In this document: positions 43,863 to 54,738 of the stretch, piece after piece | How positions within the stretch are numbered: the stretch's first letter is position 1 | Layout of the letters: every line of letters begins with the position of its first letter | Assembly (NCBI GenBank): GCA_938743325.2 | Contig: OW568862.1 | Span: forward strand, 721,501 to 785,500 | Source of the DNA: Pycnococcus provasolii | Taxonomy: Eukaryota > Chlorophyta > Pseudoscourfieldiophyceae > Pseudoscourfieldiales > Pycnococcaceae | Direction of reading: 5' to 3' | DNA: 64,000 nt | Notes under the pieces: generated by a model | Seen by the model: only the letters and a program-made list of their open reading frames with translations | Told to the model about the DNA's origin: nothing | Database searches by the model: none | Program-made: the position numbers and the translations under genes

Positions 43863-45866
43863 TTACTCCTTTCGTTCCGTCAGCATCGCCTGAAGGCCAC
43901 CGTCGGTGTGGATCGTCGCACCCGTCACCATGCCCACTTCCTCCTTCCCGGGACTGTGCTTGATGTCGAGATTGCGGGCGAAGCCTGCGAGCGCAACGAC
44001 TGACTCCGCCACCGCGAATGCGTCGCCGACGCACTTGCGCTGACCGCCTCCGAACGGGATGAAGCCAAAATCGAAGTGGGTTTCGTTAGGGTAGAGCATA
44101 CTCGTTCCCGAAAGGAAGGAGAGCGTTTTTCCATCCTGCGACATGGGAGGTTTGTAGCCTTCCCATCCAGCGGAGCCCTCGCGCGCCTCGAGGAAGCGGT
44201 CAGGTCGGAACGTCTCGGCGTCGGGGCCCCAGACATCTGGATTGCGGTGAAGTGAGTAGACACCGAGCAGGATGTCGACACCCTTCGGCAGTACCACGTT
44301 GGGCGGTGGTCCCGTTGGTGCTGGCTGACCCTCCTCGACTGGCGGGTGCACGCCTGGGAAGTCCAACTCCACCGCCTGCAGAGCGCGTCGGATCAACACC
44401 GGCGGCTCGGGGTACAAGCGCAGTGTCTCCATAACAACAAGCTTGGTGTACGTGAGCTGCTTTACCTGGTCGTAGCTCAACTTCATCTCCTCGCCAGGCT
44501 TGTATGGCCCAAGGATGCTGTCCACCTCCTCGCGTACCTTTTGAAAGATCTCCGGCTGCCTCATCATCTCGTGAGTTGCCCACGTCAGCACCGCGGCGGT
44601 CGTTTCGTGGCCGGCAATCAGAAGCGTCACGAGGTCGTCTCGCAACTGAACACCAAGGGCATCGGTCACCTTGCCCGACGCGGAGGAACCATCCGCAAGA
44701 GCGTCGAGCTTCATATCCATGATGAAGCGAAGAAGGCTTGGGTCAAAGTTTGGATCTTCGTAGTCGCGATTCAGCAGCTCCTCCTCCGTCAGCTCCGTGC
44801 GACTTCCGAGCGCGCTGGCGATCAACGTTTCCATCACCTTGTCGAGGCTTTCGAGATCCTCGCGGAATCGGATCTGATCGGAGAATATGTACGACGCGAA
44901 CGGGAGGTCCCAGTACGGCACGTAGAACGTGCTTCGGTGCTCCGCCTCGCGAAGCACGCGGTATACAGCCTTGACAACGTCGCTTTCACGCTCCTGCACG
45001 CTCTTGAAGTCGTAGTTGAACACCGCGAGTCCGATGATGTCGAGTGCGAGGCTGCCGTACACCATCTCGAGGTCGACGCTCGAGCCCGTGCCGACGACTC
45101 CCTGCTTTCGCAGGCTTGCAAGGCTTCGGTTCGTGCAGCTGACGAATGTCTCCGTCATTCGGTTCAGGTACCTGTCGTGCAGCCCAGGCGCGACGACGCG
45201 CCGCCGCACCTTCCACGTCTCTAGGTCTGCGGGAATGAGTCCCTTTCCCATGATGGGTGACAGGATTTCCGCGAGCACACCCTTGTCAAAGCTCATGGGT
45301 TGTTTTTGCAGGACAGTTTTGATGACCCTTGGGTCGTTCAGGACGATGAAAGCCTTGGGTCCGAAAGCGAGTTTGTAGACGCCTCCCTGTCTCTGGAAGA
45401 ATTTGTGCAGCGCGAGGAAGAGCGGACCTCCGACGAGGTCGTCGAGTGTTCCTTCTGCGACGGGCGCGTTGTCTGCACCCGCTTTACCTCCGTAGATTTG
45501 CAGGATGTTGGTGATCCATATGGAAATCGTGTCTTGTATGGACGGCGGCGGCAGGGGCGGAAGTTCGTCGTCCAATAGTTCAGCATCAGCTGAAGACGAC
45601 GTCGACGTTGATGTTTTTTGCTCTTCCTCCGTCGTCGCACGACACACCACAGGAGACGGTGACAAAACTGGGGACTTTGAAGAAGACGAACCAAAAGGAG
45701 AAAAAGGAGAACCAGGAGAACCAGGAGAACCAAAAGAAACACGACGATGAGAAGATGACGCCCATTTTGAAGCCCTCCTAAGTGCAAGGAATCCCTGTGA
45801 GTGATTCCCTGAAGCCCTGATAGAGGGCACACGAGAGCCTGTTGTTAACGACGACGCCATGGACAT
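43863..45866 (-). CDS. CYP97B: Cytochrome P450 of the CYP97B type (carotenoid ring hydroxylase family)
   Basis: The frame starts at the ATG at 45866-45864 (MSMASSLTTGSR), giving 667 residues with a Ser/Arg-rich plastid transit peptide of about 80. YKLAFGPKAFIVLNDPRVI, SFDKGVLAEILSPIMGKG and EAEHRSTFYVPYWDLP match CYP97B more closely than CYP97A or C. The I-helix oxygen-binding site is AGHETTAAVLTW, the K-helix ETLRLYPEPP, and the heme-binding loop FGGGQRKCVG with Cys612. CYP97 enzymes hydroxylate carotenoid rings on the way to lutein and zeaxanthin; the B clade is less well characterised. It converges with MUS81, with only 78 bases between stops. Family and clade are well supported. Confidence 0.92.
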   Translation of the reverse strand: MSMASSLTTGSRVPSIRASGNHSQGFLALRRASKWASSSHRRVSFGSPGSPGSPFSPFGSSSSKSPVLSPSPVVCRATTEEEQKTSTSTSSSADAELLDDELPPLPPPSIQDTISIWITNILQIYGGKAGADNAPVAEGTLDDLVGGPLFLALHKFFQRQGGVYKLAFGPKAFIVLNDPRVIKTVLQKQPMSFDKGVLAEILSPIMGKGLIPADLETWKVRRRVVAPGLHDRYLNRMTETFVSCTNRSLASLRKQGVVGTGSSVDLEMVYGSLALDIIGLAVFNYDFKSVQERESDVVKAVYRVLREAEHRSTFYVPYWDLPFASYIFSDQIRFREDLESLDKVMETLIASALGSRTELTEEELLNRDYEDPNFDPSLLRFIMDMKLDALADGSSASGKVTDALGVQLRDDLVTLLIAGHETTAAVLTWATHEMMRQPEIFQKVREEVDSILGPYKPGEEMKLSYDQVKQLTYTKLVVMETLRLYPEPPVLIRRALQAVELDFPGVHPPVEEGQPAPTGPPPNVVLPKGVDILLGVYSLHRNPDVWGPDAETFRPDRFLEAREGSAGWEGYKPPMSQDGKTLSFLSGTSMLYPNETHFDFGFIPFGGGQRKCVGDAFAVAESVVALAGFARNLDIKHSPGKEEVGMVTGATIHTDGGLQAMLTERKE

Positions 45867-46680
45867 CGCACCACTTACTTATGTGACGTGACGAAGAAGT
45901 CCGGAATAAGAAAAGAAAACCCAGAGAAAGGCAGTATCTGCAATGAAAAGATATCTTATCCAGAATGAAACGAGGTGAAGAAACGAAATAGGGGTCCCAG
46001 GGAACTCAGTTGGGGGTTTGTCGTTTCCTCCCCAACTCCACCTCACAACAGGTCCTCACAACTCCACAAGAAGGAAGGTTAATGAAATTCGGGGTTTGGG
46101 AAAAACGTTAGGGTTTCTTGGTAACCCTGGTGCCTGCCGGCACCTATCCTTCTAGGGCTTCGCCCTACCATTGCTTTGTCGTTCTGCTCCCGCCCTCTTT
46201 CGCTCCCACCCCATTTTGCCTCCTGACCGACTTTTGTTTGCTTTGTCGTTCTGGACCTAAACAGTTTTTTTTCCTTTTCTCGCTACAAGAATTCGACTTT
46301 TTGCAACTTTTTCATTCTTGTAACTCAAAGCACAGTTTAAGCCAACAGTGCCGGTCAGGAGGCACATGAAAAAATTAAAAAAAGCATTGGGCTGGGACAG
46401 GTCCAGGTGGTTGGAGAGTGACCCTTTTCCCATCACGAGTCTCGCCGATCAGTCCGTGGAGTGATCCCTGATCAATCCATCCTCTGAAGGAGGCGAGCAT
46501 CACTTCCATCATTTTAGCCAGTAAAGTAAGGGTATCATGGCAAAGGCCTCGAGGAGATGAGGAGGGGAAGATAAGAACTACAGTATGCCCGGTTGCCTGC
46601 ACCTTTGGTTAGAGGTGCCATCAGCACTTCTTTCTCCAGCCTGATAGTTATCAATCCGTTCGTTCGTTCACCCTTCGGCT
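45867..46680. other. Divergent spacer between CYP97B and the channel gene
   Basis: No gene seen. It contains TTCGGGGTTT at 46088-46097 and GTTAGGGTTT (a telo-box-like site) at about 46108-46117. The latter is a single element, not an array. Confidence 0.6.
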
Positions 46681-49477
46681 ATGGCATCAATGGCCGACCG
46701 TGTTGGTCATCTTGAAAGAACTCGTTGTGGGACGGGTTCCCGGGGTCACAATCACAATCCTTTTAGCTTAAGCTTAAGGTTAATAGTAGGTGTCGTTTTA
46801 TGTGCGTTCAAGTGTGTAGCGTCACGCGACATTGCCGTGTGCGCCGTCGCGGGACCGCCGCACTTCGTCGTGAAACAGAACTTGCCAGGCGTCGGCACCG
46901 TGGGAACCAAGTTCACCGCCGATAATAGAACCGCTCTTGGAGGACTTGAGGCGGACCTGCTGAACCAACTCTTCAGCGATGTGGTGAGCTTTGACAATCG
47001 CAACTTGCACCACTCTCACCATACGACAACATCCACCTAACCACCATACCGCCAACACACACACACACACACACACACAACCTTCTCAACAATCAACCTC
47101 ACAGGGATACTCGTACTCCGTCACGCTATACGCCAACGAAGTGGAAGTCATCGCAGGCGTGCGCTCGCGGCGGTGTGAGCTCGCCGCAGGTGGCCTTCGA
47201 CCGACGTACTTCTACGACAGCTGCCCCACATCGTGCGAGCGGCCTACGGCAGACGCGCCCAACGCGCTGTCCAGCCGATATGCGTGCTGTGTAGACTATC
47301 TCATGCCAAATACGCCGGCGGACGCAAGTGCCGCCGCCGCCGTGCTTCTGACGCGCGTGCCGCGAAGAGTCGGCACGTGGCCTCGTATTCTCGATGCGCT
47401 GCTCACATACGACAACCTTAACGTCTGTCTCGTCAGCTTGGCTGTGGCTATTGTCGGAGGCCACGCACTGTGGCTCCTCGAGCGATTCGGAGCAGGTGAT
47501 GAGCGAAAGGGAAAACTGCAGACTGTTGGATACGCGGGAGCTTCGGAAGGGGTGTTGCACGCCCTGCGTCTCATGACGGGCGCTAGTGCACACAGCAGTG
47601 AGCACGATGCCAGCCCACAAACGCCTCCCGCGCGCGTTCTTGCTCTGGGGCTGGGCGCGGTGGGCGCGGCAACGCTCGCTCTCGTTGTTGCGAGTGCGAG
47701 CAGCCGCATGACAACCGCAGCCATCGAGCCTCACACGCAGTGGGCAGCAACGAATGCGCTTGGGGCACTTCGCGCAAGAACTGTGGTGTGCGTGCCAGAA
47801 ACGCCGGAGTCAACAGGAGCGAGAGCTCTTGCGAAGAGCTCCGCGGGTAGCCATCTCCTGATCGTCTCAGCGGCTGACGTGAGCGCGTGTATTGCTGCGG
47901 CGGGGAAGTCAGGCTCGGTGCTTGCATCTGGAAGCGAGGCTGCTTGGTTGCTGCGCCGTTCATACAAGGCCGCCGTATCGCCCGGTGTTGGCGGTGCGGC
48001 GGAGACATGGCGTGCATCGGCCCCCATCGCCGTCCCATCGACAACCGCGCCAGCCTTTGCGGTGGACGAAAAGCAGCCCAGCTTAATAACCGAGCTCAAT
48101 CTCGCACTAGGACGCATGCGAACGAAGGGAACGTATGAGCACATCGTGAACACCCATCTTTGTCTTCCACCACGATGCTCCCTCTTCGATTCATCAGGTG
48201 AGTACCAAGATGGAAATTCAATTGCTCCCGGTCCGATCGGCGCAGCGTGTGCCTTTTTCATTGTCTATGCAATTTTGACAGCAACCACGTATGCATACGA
48301 ACGGTTCGTATTTAAGGCTGACTCCGCGATTCTGCACGAAAAGCCACACCTTCTTGGCTGCGTGCGTGGAGCCTACTTTACCGGTGGACATGGGTCTGAC
48401 TCGGTCAAACGTAGACCAAAACCGAAACCTGCAAAAGCTCAGCCTCTGCCAGATATGGCTGTGAATGTAATGGCAGCGAGCTCTGCACGTCAGACCGCGC
48501 CTGCAAAGCAAGGTGCGTCCGTTGGATCCGCGCTGCTTAGCCTACTGCGAGAGCTCGAACGCAGGCAAGACTTGCAGCAGGACGCTATCTTGACAGGCAT
48601 TGCTGCACTAATGCAAAGCAACGTCGAGCAGATGGCGAGACTACAAAAACTCGACATAGCTAACTTGGGTGTTATGAAGCTACCTGAGTCGGTTGCTCTA
48701 CCATCTGTAATGGGCAATAAGGACAATGAGCGCGATATCGCAGCATTGGAAAAGATGGGTCAACCCGACGACGAAGACGATGATGACGACGACGGCCATG
48801 CGTTGACAATCGACGTGGAAGTTACAGACGAAGCAGTCGCGGCCACAGCCGAGGCAAGCACGCCTCGTCGAGAATCGATTTCTGAAGCTGCCCAACGTCA
48901 AGCTGTGCGCCACGCGGCGCCGTCTGCATATGCTGTGCCAATGTACGTTGGTTCGGGGATCGGACGACGACGGAGTGAGACTCCGGCGTACGAGCGTCCA
49001 CCAAGTCCTGGTCGCATGGCACGTGGGCCTCCTCCGCCACTTCCATTACCACCAACAGATGAGGCCCTTTTGAGAGAAAAGCTCAATGATCGCTTGAAAA
49101 GAGCAGAGGAGGCTCCTGAGACGGCAAGATCAACCGCTGAACCAACGGCAAGATCAACCGAATCGAATGGCACAATGATGACTGCCCCAGGGGATTTGAG
49201 CCAGACTGCTGACGAAGCTGCGGAGGCCGTAAATGCGAAATCGGAGGATCCGCAGACCGCTCCGGACAACGGAGACAAGAGTAGTGCTGTCAACGACACC
49301 TCCGCGAATGGCACGCCTGAGGTGGAACTCGCGACCGTGGATCCGCCCAAGGCATCGTCGCACGTCGACGTCCCAGCCGTCGCGTCTGACGATTCTGATG
49401 GCGGAGGCGGCGCGGGTGTTCCGGATCAGGCCAACGACGAAGCTAACGGCGAGGCTCCCGGCGAGTCTAAATCCTAA
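46681..49477 (+). CDS. Ionotropic glutamate receptor-like channel, two exons
   Basis: Exon 1 is 46681-46983, exon 2 47105-49477; the 121-bp intron (GTGAGC...CACAG, phase 0) holds an AC repeat. The joined 891-residue protein has a signal sequence (LRLIVGVVLCAF, about 33-45), a lobe 1 segment with GGLEADLLNQLFSDV|GYSYSVTLY, then M1 ending LWLLER (Trp224), a pore-like segment, M2 (about 278-303), lobe 2 with FAVDEKQPSLITELNLALGRM and KGTYEHIV (about 418-452), M3 (about 479-502) and a 390-residue disordered cytoplasmic tail with a coiled coil (about 576-620). No amino-terminal domain is present, so the plan is that of bacterial GluR0. The filter region has no TVGYGD. Ligand and ion are unknown. 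A strong donor-like CAGGTGAGT lies in exon 2 near 48195. Confidence 0.7.
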
Positions 49478-50265
49478 TTATTACGTACACTACAGTAGTC
49501 CCCAATGTAATAGACTACTGAAATTCAAATCTTATACCCACTCACTACCCAGTGCACTTCTATATACAGTAGACTACTTAGTCTATGCATAAACGTGAGA
49601 CGTGAGTGCGATGGACCCACCCCTTATATACTTAACCTACCGTAAGAATCCCGGTGCGGTACAGTACCGTACCTGTAATTTTTATCCACAAGATAAGATG
49701 AGTGACTTATGGTAGGCCGTAAATATCTACGAGTACAGTACGAGGGGGCAAAAGAAATAGGGTACCCTCCAAGAGGATGTTAGGGTTAGCAAGCGCCAGG
49801 CAAGACGAGAGGCGTGACGCGGGCAACGTTGGCAACGTTGGCAACTCTCTCGAGCTCCACTGTACTGTACCGTACGGTCCCCCACCCACGTTCCGAGTTC
49901 CGACCCGTGAAACCACCCGTGCTAATATTATTTCGTTAGTTTCGTACCAACCTAAACTTACGCTTGTTGTGCGCGAGTCTTTGCAAATGGTCAGGCCGTC
50001 AGGGTGGTCTGTCATCTGTGCGGGCAACTTTCCTTTCCTTTTTTAGTCTTTTTAGTTCGGCGGATTTCCATCAAGCTGTGCGTTCCCCAAATGTCAAGGA
50101 TGCAAGGAGGTGGGTAAAGTGTAGCCGGCCATTACCCAATATTCCAACTATTGGGTCAGCTTTTAATACTTACGTGAGGCCTTAAGTGCAGCTTACTATC
50201 ATAGGCGTTGCGGCCGTGCTTACAGGTGTTTGTTCCTTAAGGACTTGAGTCATCCTTGCTTGACG
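49478..50265. other. Spacer with many GTAC palindromes, no gene seen
   Basis: TGTAA at 49506-49510 marks the 3' flank of the channel gene. GTAC-based palindromic elements (GTACAGTACCGTAC near 49660, GAGTACAGTACG near 49731, TGTACTGTACCGTACGG at 49861) are dense here. No coding potential. Confidence 0.6.
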
Positions 50266-51327
50266 ATGCCCGCTTCTTCATTTTTCCAACATCCCGCGTT
50301 CAATAAGGCCGAGCTCTTCTTTGGCGCGAAAACGCCGGAGCCTTTCAAGAAACTACCCGGGTAAGTTCAAGAAGGTGGTGGTGATAAGTGACTTGTACTA
50401 CTCACATTTGTTCTAACTTTTGCGACCTTACAACACACACCTTTGTCTTACCTTCTTTTCCGCCTGGCCGTGTTCGTCGCGGCACTTTGCAGAGTTGGTG
50501 GGTTCAGTGAGACTGCGGCGCATAAGCAGATACTCGAAATCAAGTTGGCAGCTGCACAAAATCTTGCCCTCCAGAAACTTGACGCAGTTCAGATACCAGG
50601 AACGAAGAACTTCTTGCCAACCACACCTGGTAGAGGATACAGGGGACTGGAGTCGACGAAGGCTCACGACTTTCACGCTTATGCAAATGCGGCGCCGGCA
50701 AAGCAGGCACAGGCGGCAGTGGACGGTGCACTTGCCTCGGCACTAACAACCGAAGCTTCACTCATGCGGCCGAAAAGTCAATACAAGAAGGTTAAGCGAA
50801 CGCTGACCGCGAAAGAGGCTGGTGCGGGTGCAGATATGAACGACGCGGCGTTTCGCGCTAAACGTAACCTTGGCACCTGCAAAGTGAGCCACATACAGCT
50901 TTCTGCCAACGAGTACGTGGCTGAAACCGCTGACAAGACGATGATGAGATATGCCGGAGCGGAAGGCTCGAGCGCGAACATGCATGAGCGTGTCGACGAG
51001 CTGTTTGCCCAACGTGCGCGGCTGTTACAGCCGATTGAGCGTAAAACCAATAGCTCACAAGCGATGGATTGGCGCTACAGAACTGTATGTAGGAACCTTC
51101 CAGGATATGATATTGCAACGAAAGCTGCACGTCCTGGCGCCGCGAGCTTGGAGCAAGTTGCGGCGATGCACAAAAAGGCGGACGCTCTTGGCGCTGGTAA
51201 TGCCAACCGCGACCGCATGCACTCGGTGAGCGTCGCCTTCAATGAAGGTTACGCCGGCGCGCGTTTCCCGCGCCGACACAGCTCAAATGCGCGCCTCGAA
51301 CCTGTATGGAAGGCCAACTTCAGATGA
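50266..51327 (+). CDS. Unrecognised protein, two exons
   Basis: Exon 1 (50266-50360) begins MPASSFFQHPAFNKAELFFG and ends in a consensus donor GTAAGT; exon 2 is 50493-51327, after TTTGCAG, giving a phase 2 join (KLPG then VGGFSETAAHKQIL) and a 309-residue product. The frame also opens in the intron, which would give a false signal-peptide-like start. The protein is basic and mostly helical, with no membrane span or known motif: QILEIKLAAAQNLALQKLDAVQ, KSQYKKVKRTLTAKEAG, then a more conserved-looking centre (MHERVDELFAQRARLLQPIERKT is its core, partly given) and AMDWRYRTVCRNLPGYD. The regular spacing of aromatic and basic residues suggests a structural protein, for example of cilia or cytoskeleton, but this is a guess. 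Confidence 0.6.
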
Positions 51328-52352
51328 TTTCAGATTGATAATTGTATTGATTGGAAACCACGTAGTAATGTTTTCAGTTTTACAAAACCTTACATAAGTT
51401 ATTCCTTGCATATACGACATTAGGTTAGTTACACGGCAGTGTGTCACTAGACTAGGGTACCATACATGATGTCACTTGACGTCACTTGACAATGCACAGG
51501 TAACTTACTTAAAGATACCTATACTTGTGATAGACTGCTGTACTGTACTGTAACCTTAAGCTCGTGACAACTAAGGTTAACTTCATAAGCTACTCGTATG
51601 GATAATACAAAATTGAGTAAAGGGACGGGAAATCAGGTCGGGAAATCCCGGCCTGGTGGTGTTCGAACTGCCCCCATGTTTCTGTGAAATCACGCCTTCT
51701 GTCAAGTATTTCGTCAAAACGTTTTTAACCCCCGCGGTAAGATTGTGCAGAGGGCAACGCGCAGAGCGCAGAGTGCTCTGCGACAGCGACCTTGCTCTCT
51801 CTGGTAAAGCTGGTGTCTGGTAAAGTGCTTGATCATGAAGTGCATGTCGTCGACCTTGCACTTGAATAGCCCTTTTACAGAGGTACAACATAGTCCTACA
51901 GTAGCGCGTGGTGCCAACGGCCATCTCCGACACTCTTAACTTACTGACACTGTAACAGTTTTCTTCAAGGAAGAAAGTTCCAGCACAGTACCCAATACAC
52001 TGGAGAACAGTTTGATGGAAAGTTCCAGCACAGTGAAACAAAGGAGTGCGGAGTGGGAAGAACGCAGTGCTTCCTCAGGGAAGTTGTTTTCATTCAAAGC
52101 AATAGCGTTTGTTTGGTTTGGTTTGGTTTGGTTTTCCGCGGGTCCCCTTCCCTCACCAACTATATCGCACATCACAATCACATCGCCGCATGGAAAGGGA
52201 GGGAGGGAACCGGAACCAGCTTTCTACGAACGCGAAACCCGGCCGCGTTCTCCTCAGTCCTCAGCACGTGATTTCCCCTCCCAGCCCCGCCCGGCCGCGC
52301 CCTCGGCAAGTTGAATCGGAACACGCTCTCCCATTCTCTTTTTTTTCACGTC
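51328..52352. other. 1-kb spacer with no recognisable gene
   Basis: Contains GTACTGTACTGTAA at 51540-51553 and a few short direct repeats (GTCACTTGAC twice at about 51470-51490; AGTTCCAGCACAGT near 51975 and 52020). No gene seen. Confidence 0.6.
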
Positions 52353-54414
52353 ATGCGCGCACCGCCGACGCCTGGCAGTGCCAGTCCTGGTGCGATGGCG
52401 TCGCCGGGAGGGTACGATCCAAACCAGTGGGCCGCGCAGAGACAGGCGAAGATCCAGAGGTGCGTCCCCGCAAGGCACAACGGAAACGTGGCGGTGTACA
52501 GTAGAAGGGTAGGGGTTCTTGCAAGACTCTGTGCGAACGCGGCCGCGGCACTTTCGTGTTTCGTGTTTCCAAACGTTCCAACGACCCCTCGAGGAATACG
52601 AAAGAATTGGCCACGTGTCGTTGTCGTGTGTTTCTTGCTTGCGTGCTTTTGCGTTCGGCTTTTGCTTGTCTGCCTATTCGTTTGTCGACTTACACTTTGC
52701 ACGTGCACACACGACACTTGAAACTTGCAGAGCGGCAGAGCTAAGGGAGGCGCGCAGGCGCGAGCAGGAAGAGCGCGAGTCGGCGCCCACCTTCGAGTCG
52801 AGGCGACTGCCTCCGGCACCCCCGCGTGACTCCGGCGCAACGAGCAGTCGCTACATGACGGGGTGGGGAAAGGATGGGGCAACGCCGTCGTCGTCTCACA
52901 CACCGGCGTACCGAGGCAACGCTTTGGACGAGACGCCCGCCTCGGCGAGCGGCTCGGCGGCGCAGGCATACCATAGGTACCAAAGTACACCTGACGATAC
53001 GCCTGCCGTGCCCAGAGCACCGGCTGCACAGGCGCAGCGTCCAGTTTACCGGAACGCGCTCGACGAGACGCCCGCCTCGGCGAGCGGCTCGGCGGCGCAG
53101 GCATACCACCAGCTCATGAACGGCGGCGAGCTCCCAGCCGGTGCTATGGAAACAAGTGCGCGCAACGGCCGTCGGCGCGATGATGTTGGCGCCTCCATGA
53201 ACGGCACCGATGCTGCCGCCGCGCCACGGTATGGCAGGCGGCAGCCACCCTCGAACTATGGAGCCGATGCGACGGCAACGCCTGCAAACGCAACACTTTA
53301 TCCCGCGGTGCACTACACGACGCCAAGCGAGCCGGCTGTGAACGGCGGGGAGGATGGCTACAATGCACCAAACTTCGGGAGGCGAGCAAGGACCTCGTAC
53401 GAGTCTGCCAGATACTCCTCCGAGTCCTCCGCCAGTCAAAGCTCGGCGGCGTCGACGCCGCGTTTCGGTGGCGACGGTGCACCGCTCACCGGCGCACTCG
53501 CGGCGCTGAAGCGGCGCAGCAACATGCGCCGGCGTGCCACCACCGCGTCGAATGGAGAGCGAATCAGTCTTAACCTCGAGCAGCGCGATCCCCCAGCTGC
53601 ACCGCGATACGGTCTTGGCGCAACGCGGCCACAGTGGTTGGGCGGTTCCGACGAAAGTCCCGCGATGCTGTCGCCGGGCCGGCCGGAGAGCCTCAGCCCA
53701 GATCGTGTCGCGCGCGGCGCGCCGATCACACCGCAACGCCCGGCTGCTGAGATGGCAATGCCGCCGGAAAATGGAATTCCGGACGGCGCTGATGCGCCGC
53801 CAGAGCCCCTTCACCAGTGCGCAGGGTGCGGAAGAAGCTTCCGTCTGAAGGCGCTCACGATCCACCAGCGATCTTGTCAAAAGGTGTTCCAGACGAAGCG
53901 CAAGGCGTTCGACAGCAAATCAGCTCGCGCGACGGAGGATCAAGCGCAAATGCAGTCGACGGCGCCGCGCACGCGTCAGGGTCAACGTGCCGCCGGGCGT
54001 CAGAGCATAGATAAACCCATCTCTTCCGCCGCTGCCAACAAGGCGAAGTGGAAGCGACAGAGCGAATTCTTCCGCAACATGATTCGCGGCAATTCGGGCG
54101 GTGGTGGAGGTGGAGGTGGCGGTGGCGGTGGCGGTGGACGTACGCCAGCTCCTGCCGCGGAGATTGAGGAGGATCCCGACTACGTGAAGTGCCCCACGTG
54201 CGGGCGAACCTTCAACTCGCAGGCGGCGGAACGGCACATGCCTCTTTGCGCGAAAAATCCGAAGATGCGCGTGACTCGGCTCGCGAAAGGCGGCGGTCTC
54301 AATTCAGCAGCCGGCCGGCTCTCGGTGGGATCATCTCGCCAGTCGATGTCATCCGCCGGAGACGGTTTGTTCGGCGCGCCGGCGCCGCTGAAACCTGCGA
54401 ATCGCAGGAGGTGA
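52353..54414 (+). CDS. ZC2HC1-like C2HC zinc-finger protein, two exons
   Basis: Exon 1 (52353-52459) encodes MRAPPTPGSASPGAM to WAAQRQAKIQ; the intron of 271 bp runs GTGCGT...TTGCAG, and exon 2 (52731-54414) continues AAELREARRREQEE, giving 596 residues. A long disordered middle includes a repeated box, DETPASASGSAAQAYH (twice, about 80 and 130). Two C2HC fingers lie near the end: CAGCGRSF-x(8)-HQRSC (Cys399, Cys402, His414, Cys418) and CPTCGRTF-x(8)-RHMPLC. A polyglycine stretch separates them. The fingers and their spacing match the ZC2HC1/FAM164 family, whose role is poorly known. The exon join restores the family's QR-x-AK-x-QRAAELRE-like segment. Confidence 0.75.
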
Positions 54415-54738
54415 GATATCAAAATAAGATAAAGATTTGTAGTAGAAAATGCAAGATGCATATGAACGTTTTATAAATAATATTTAGACCAACTTTGTTG
54501 ATGCAAACTTGAGTTTTTCAAACCCCGAAAAAAATGCCTCGCCTCCCTTTTTGTTAACTTTCAAGAATTGTCAATTGTCGGGCCCGTCGAAAATCGAAAA
54601 TCTCAAATTTAACCTGACTCTGCCCGGCCCCGTCGGGTATTTCCCCCAGTCGGCCAATTTAGGTGGGTGCGCGCCCGCGCCGCAAAATTCGGTCATTCGG
54701 GTGTCGCCTTTTTTCCTGCGTCGTTCCTCCTCGCTCGC

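Noticed and set aside
50443-50492. Signal peptide at the start of the second exon frame
   Set aside because: The hydrophobic start MSYLLFRLAVFVAALC is encoded by the end of an intron; a better exon 1 with consensus donor lies at 50266-50360.
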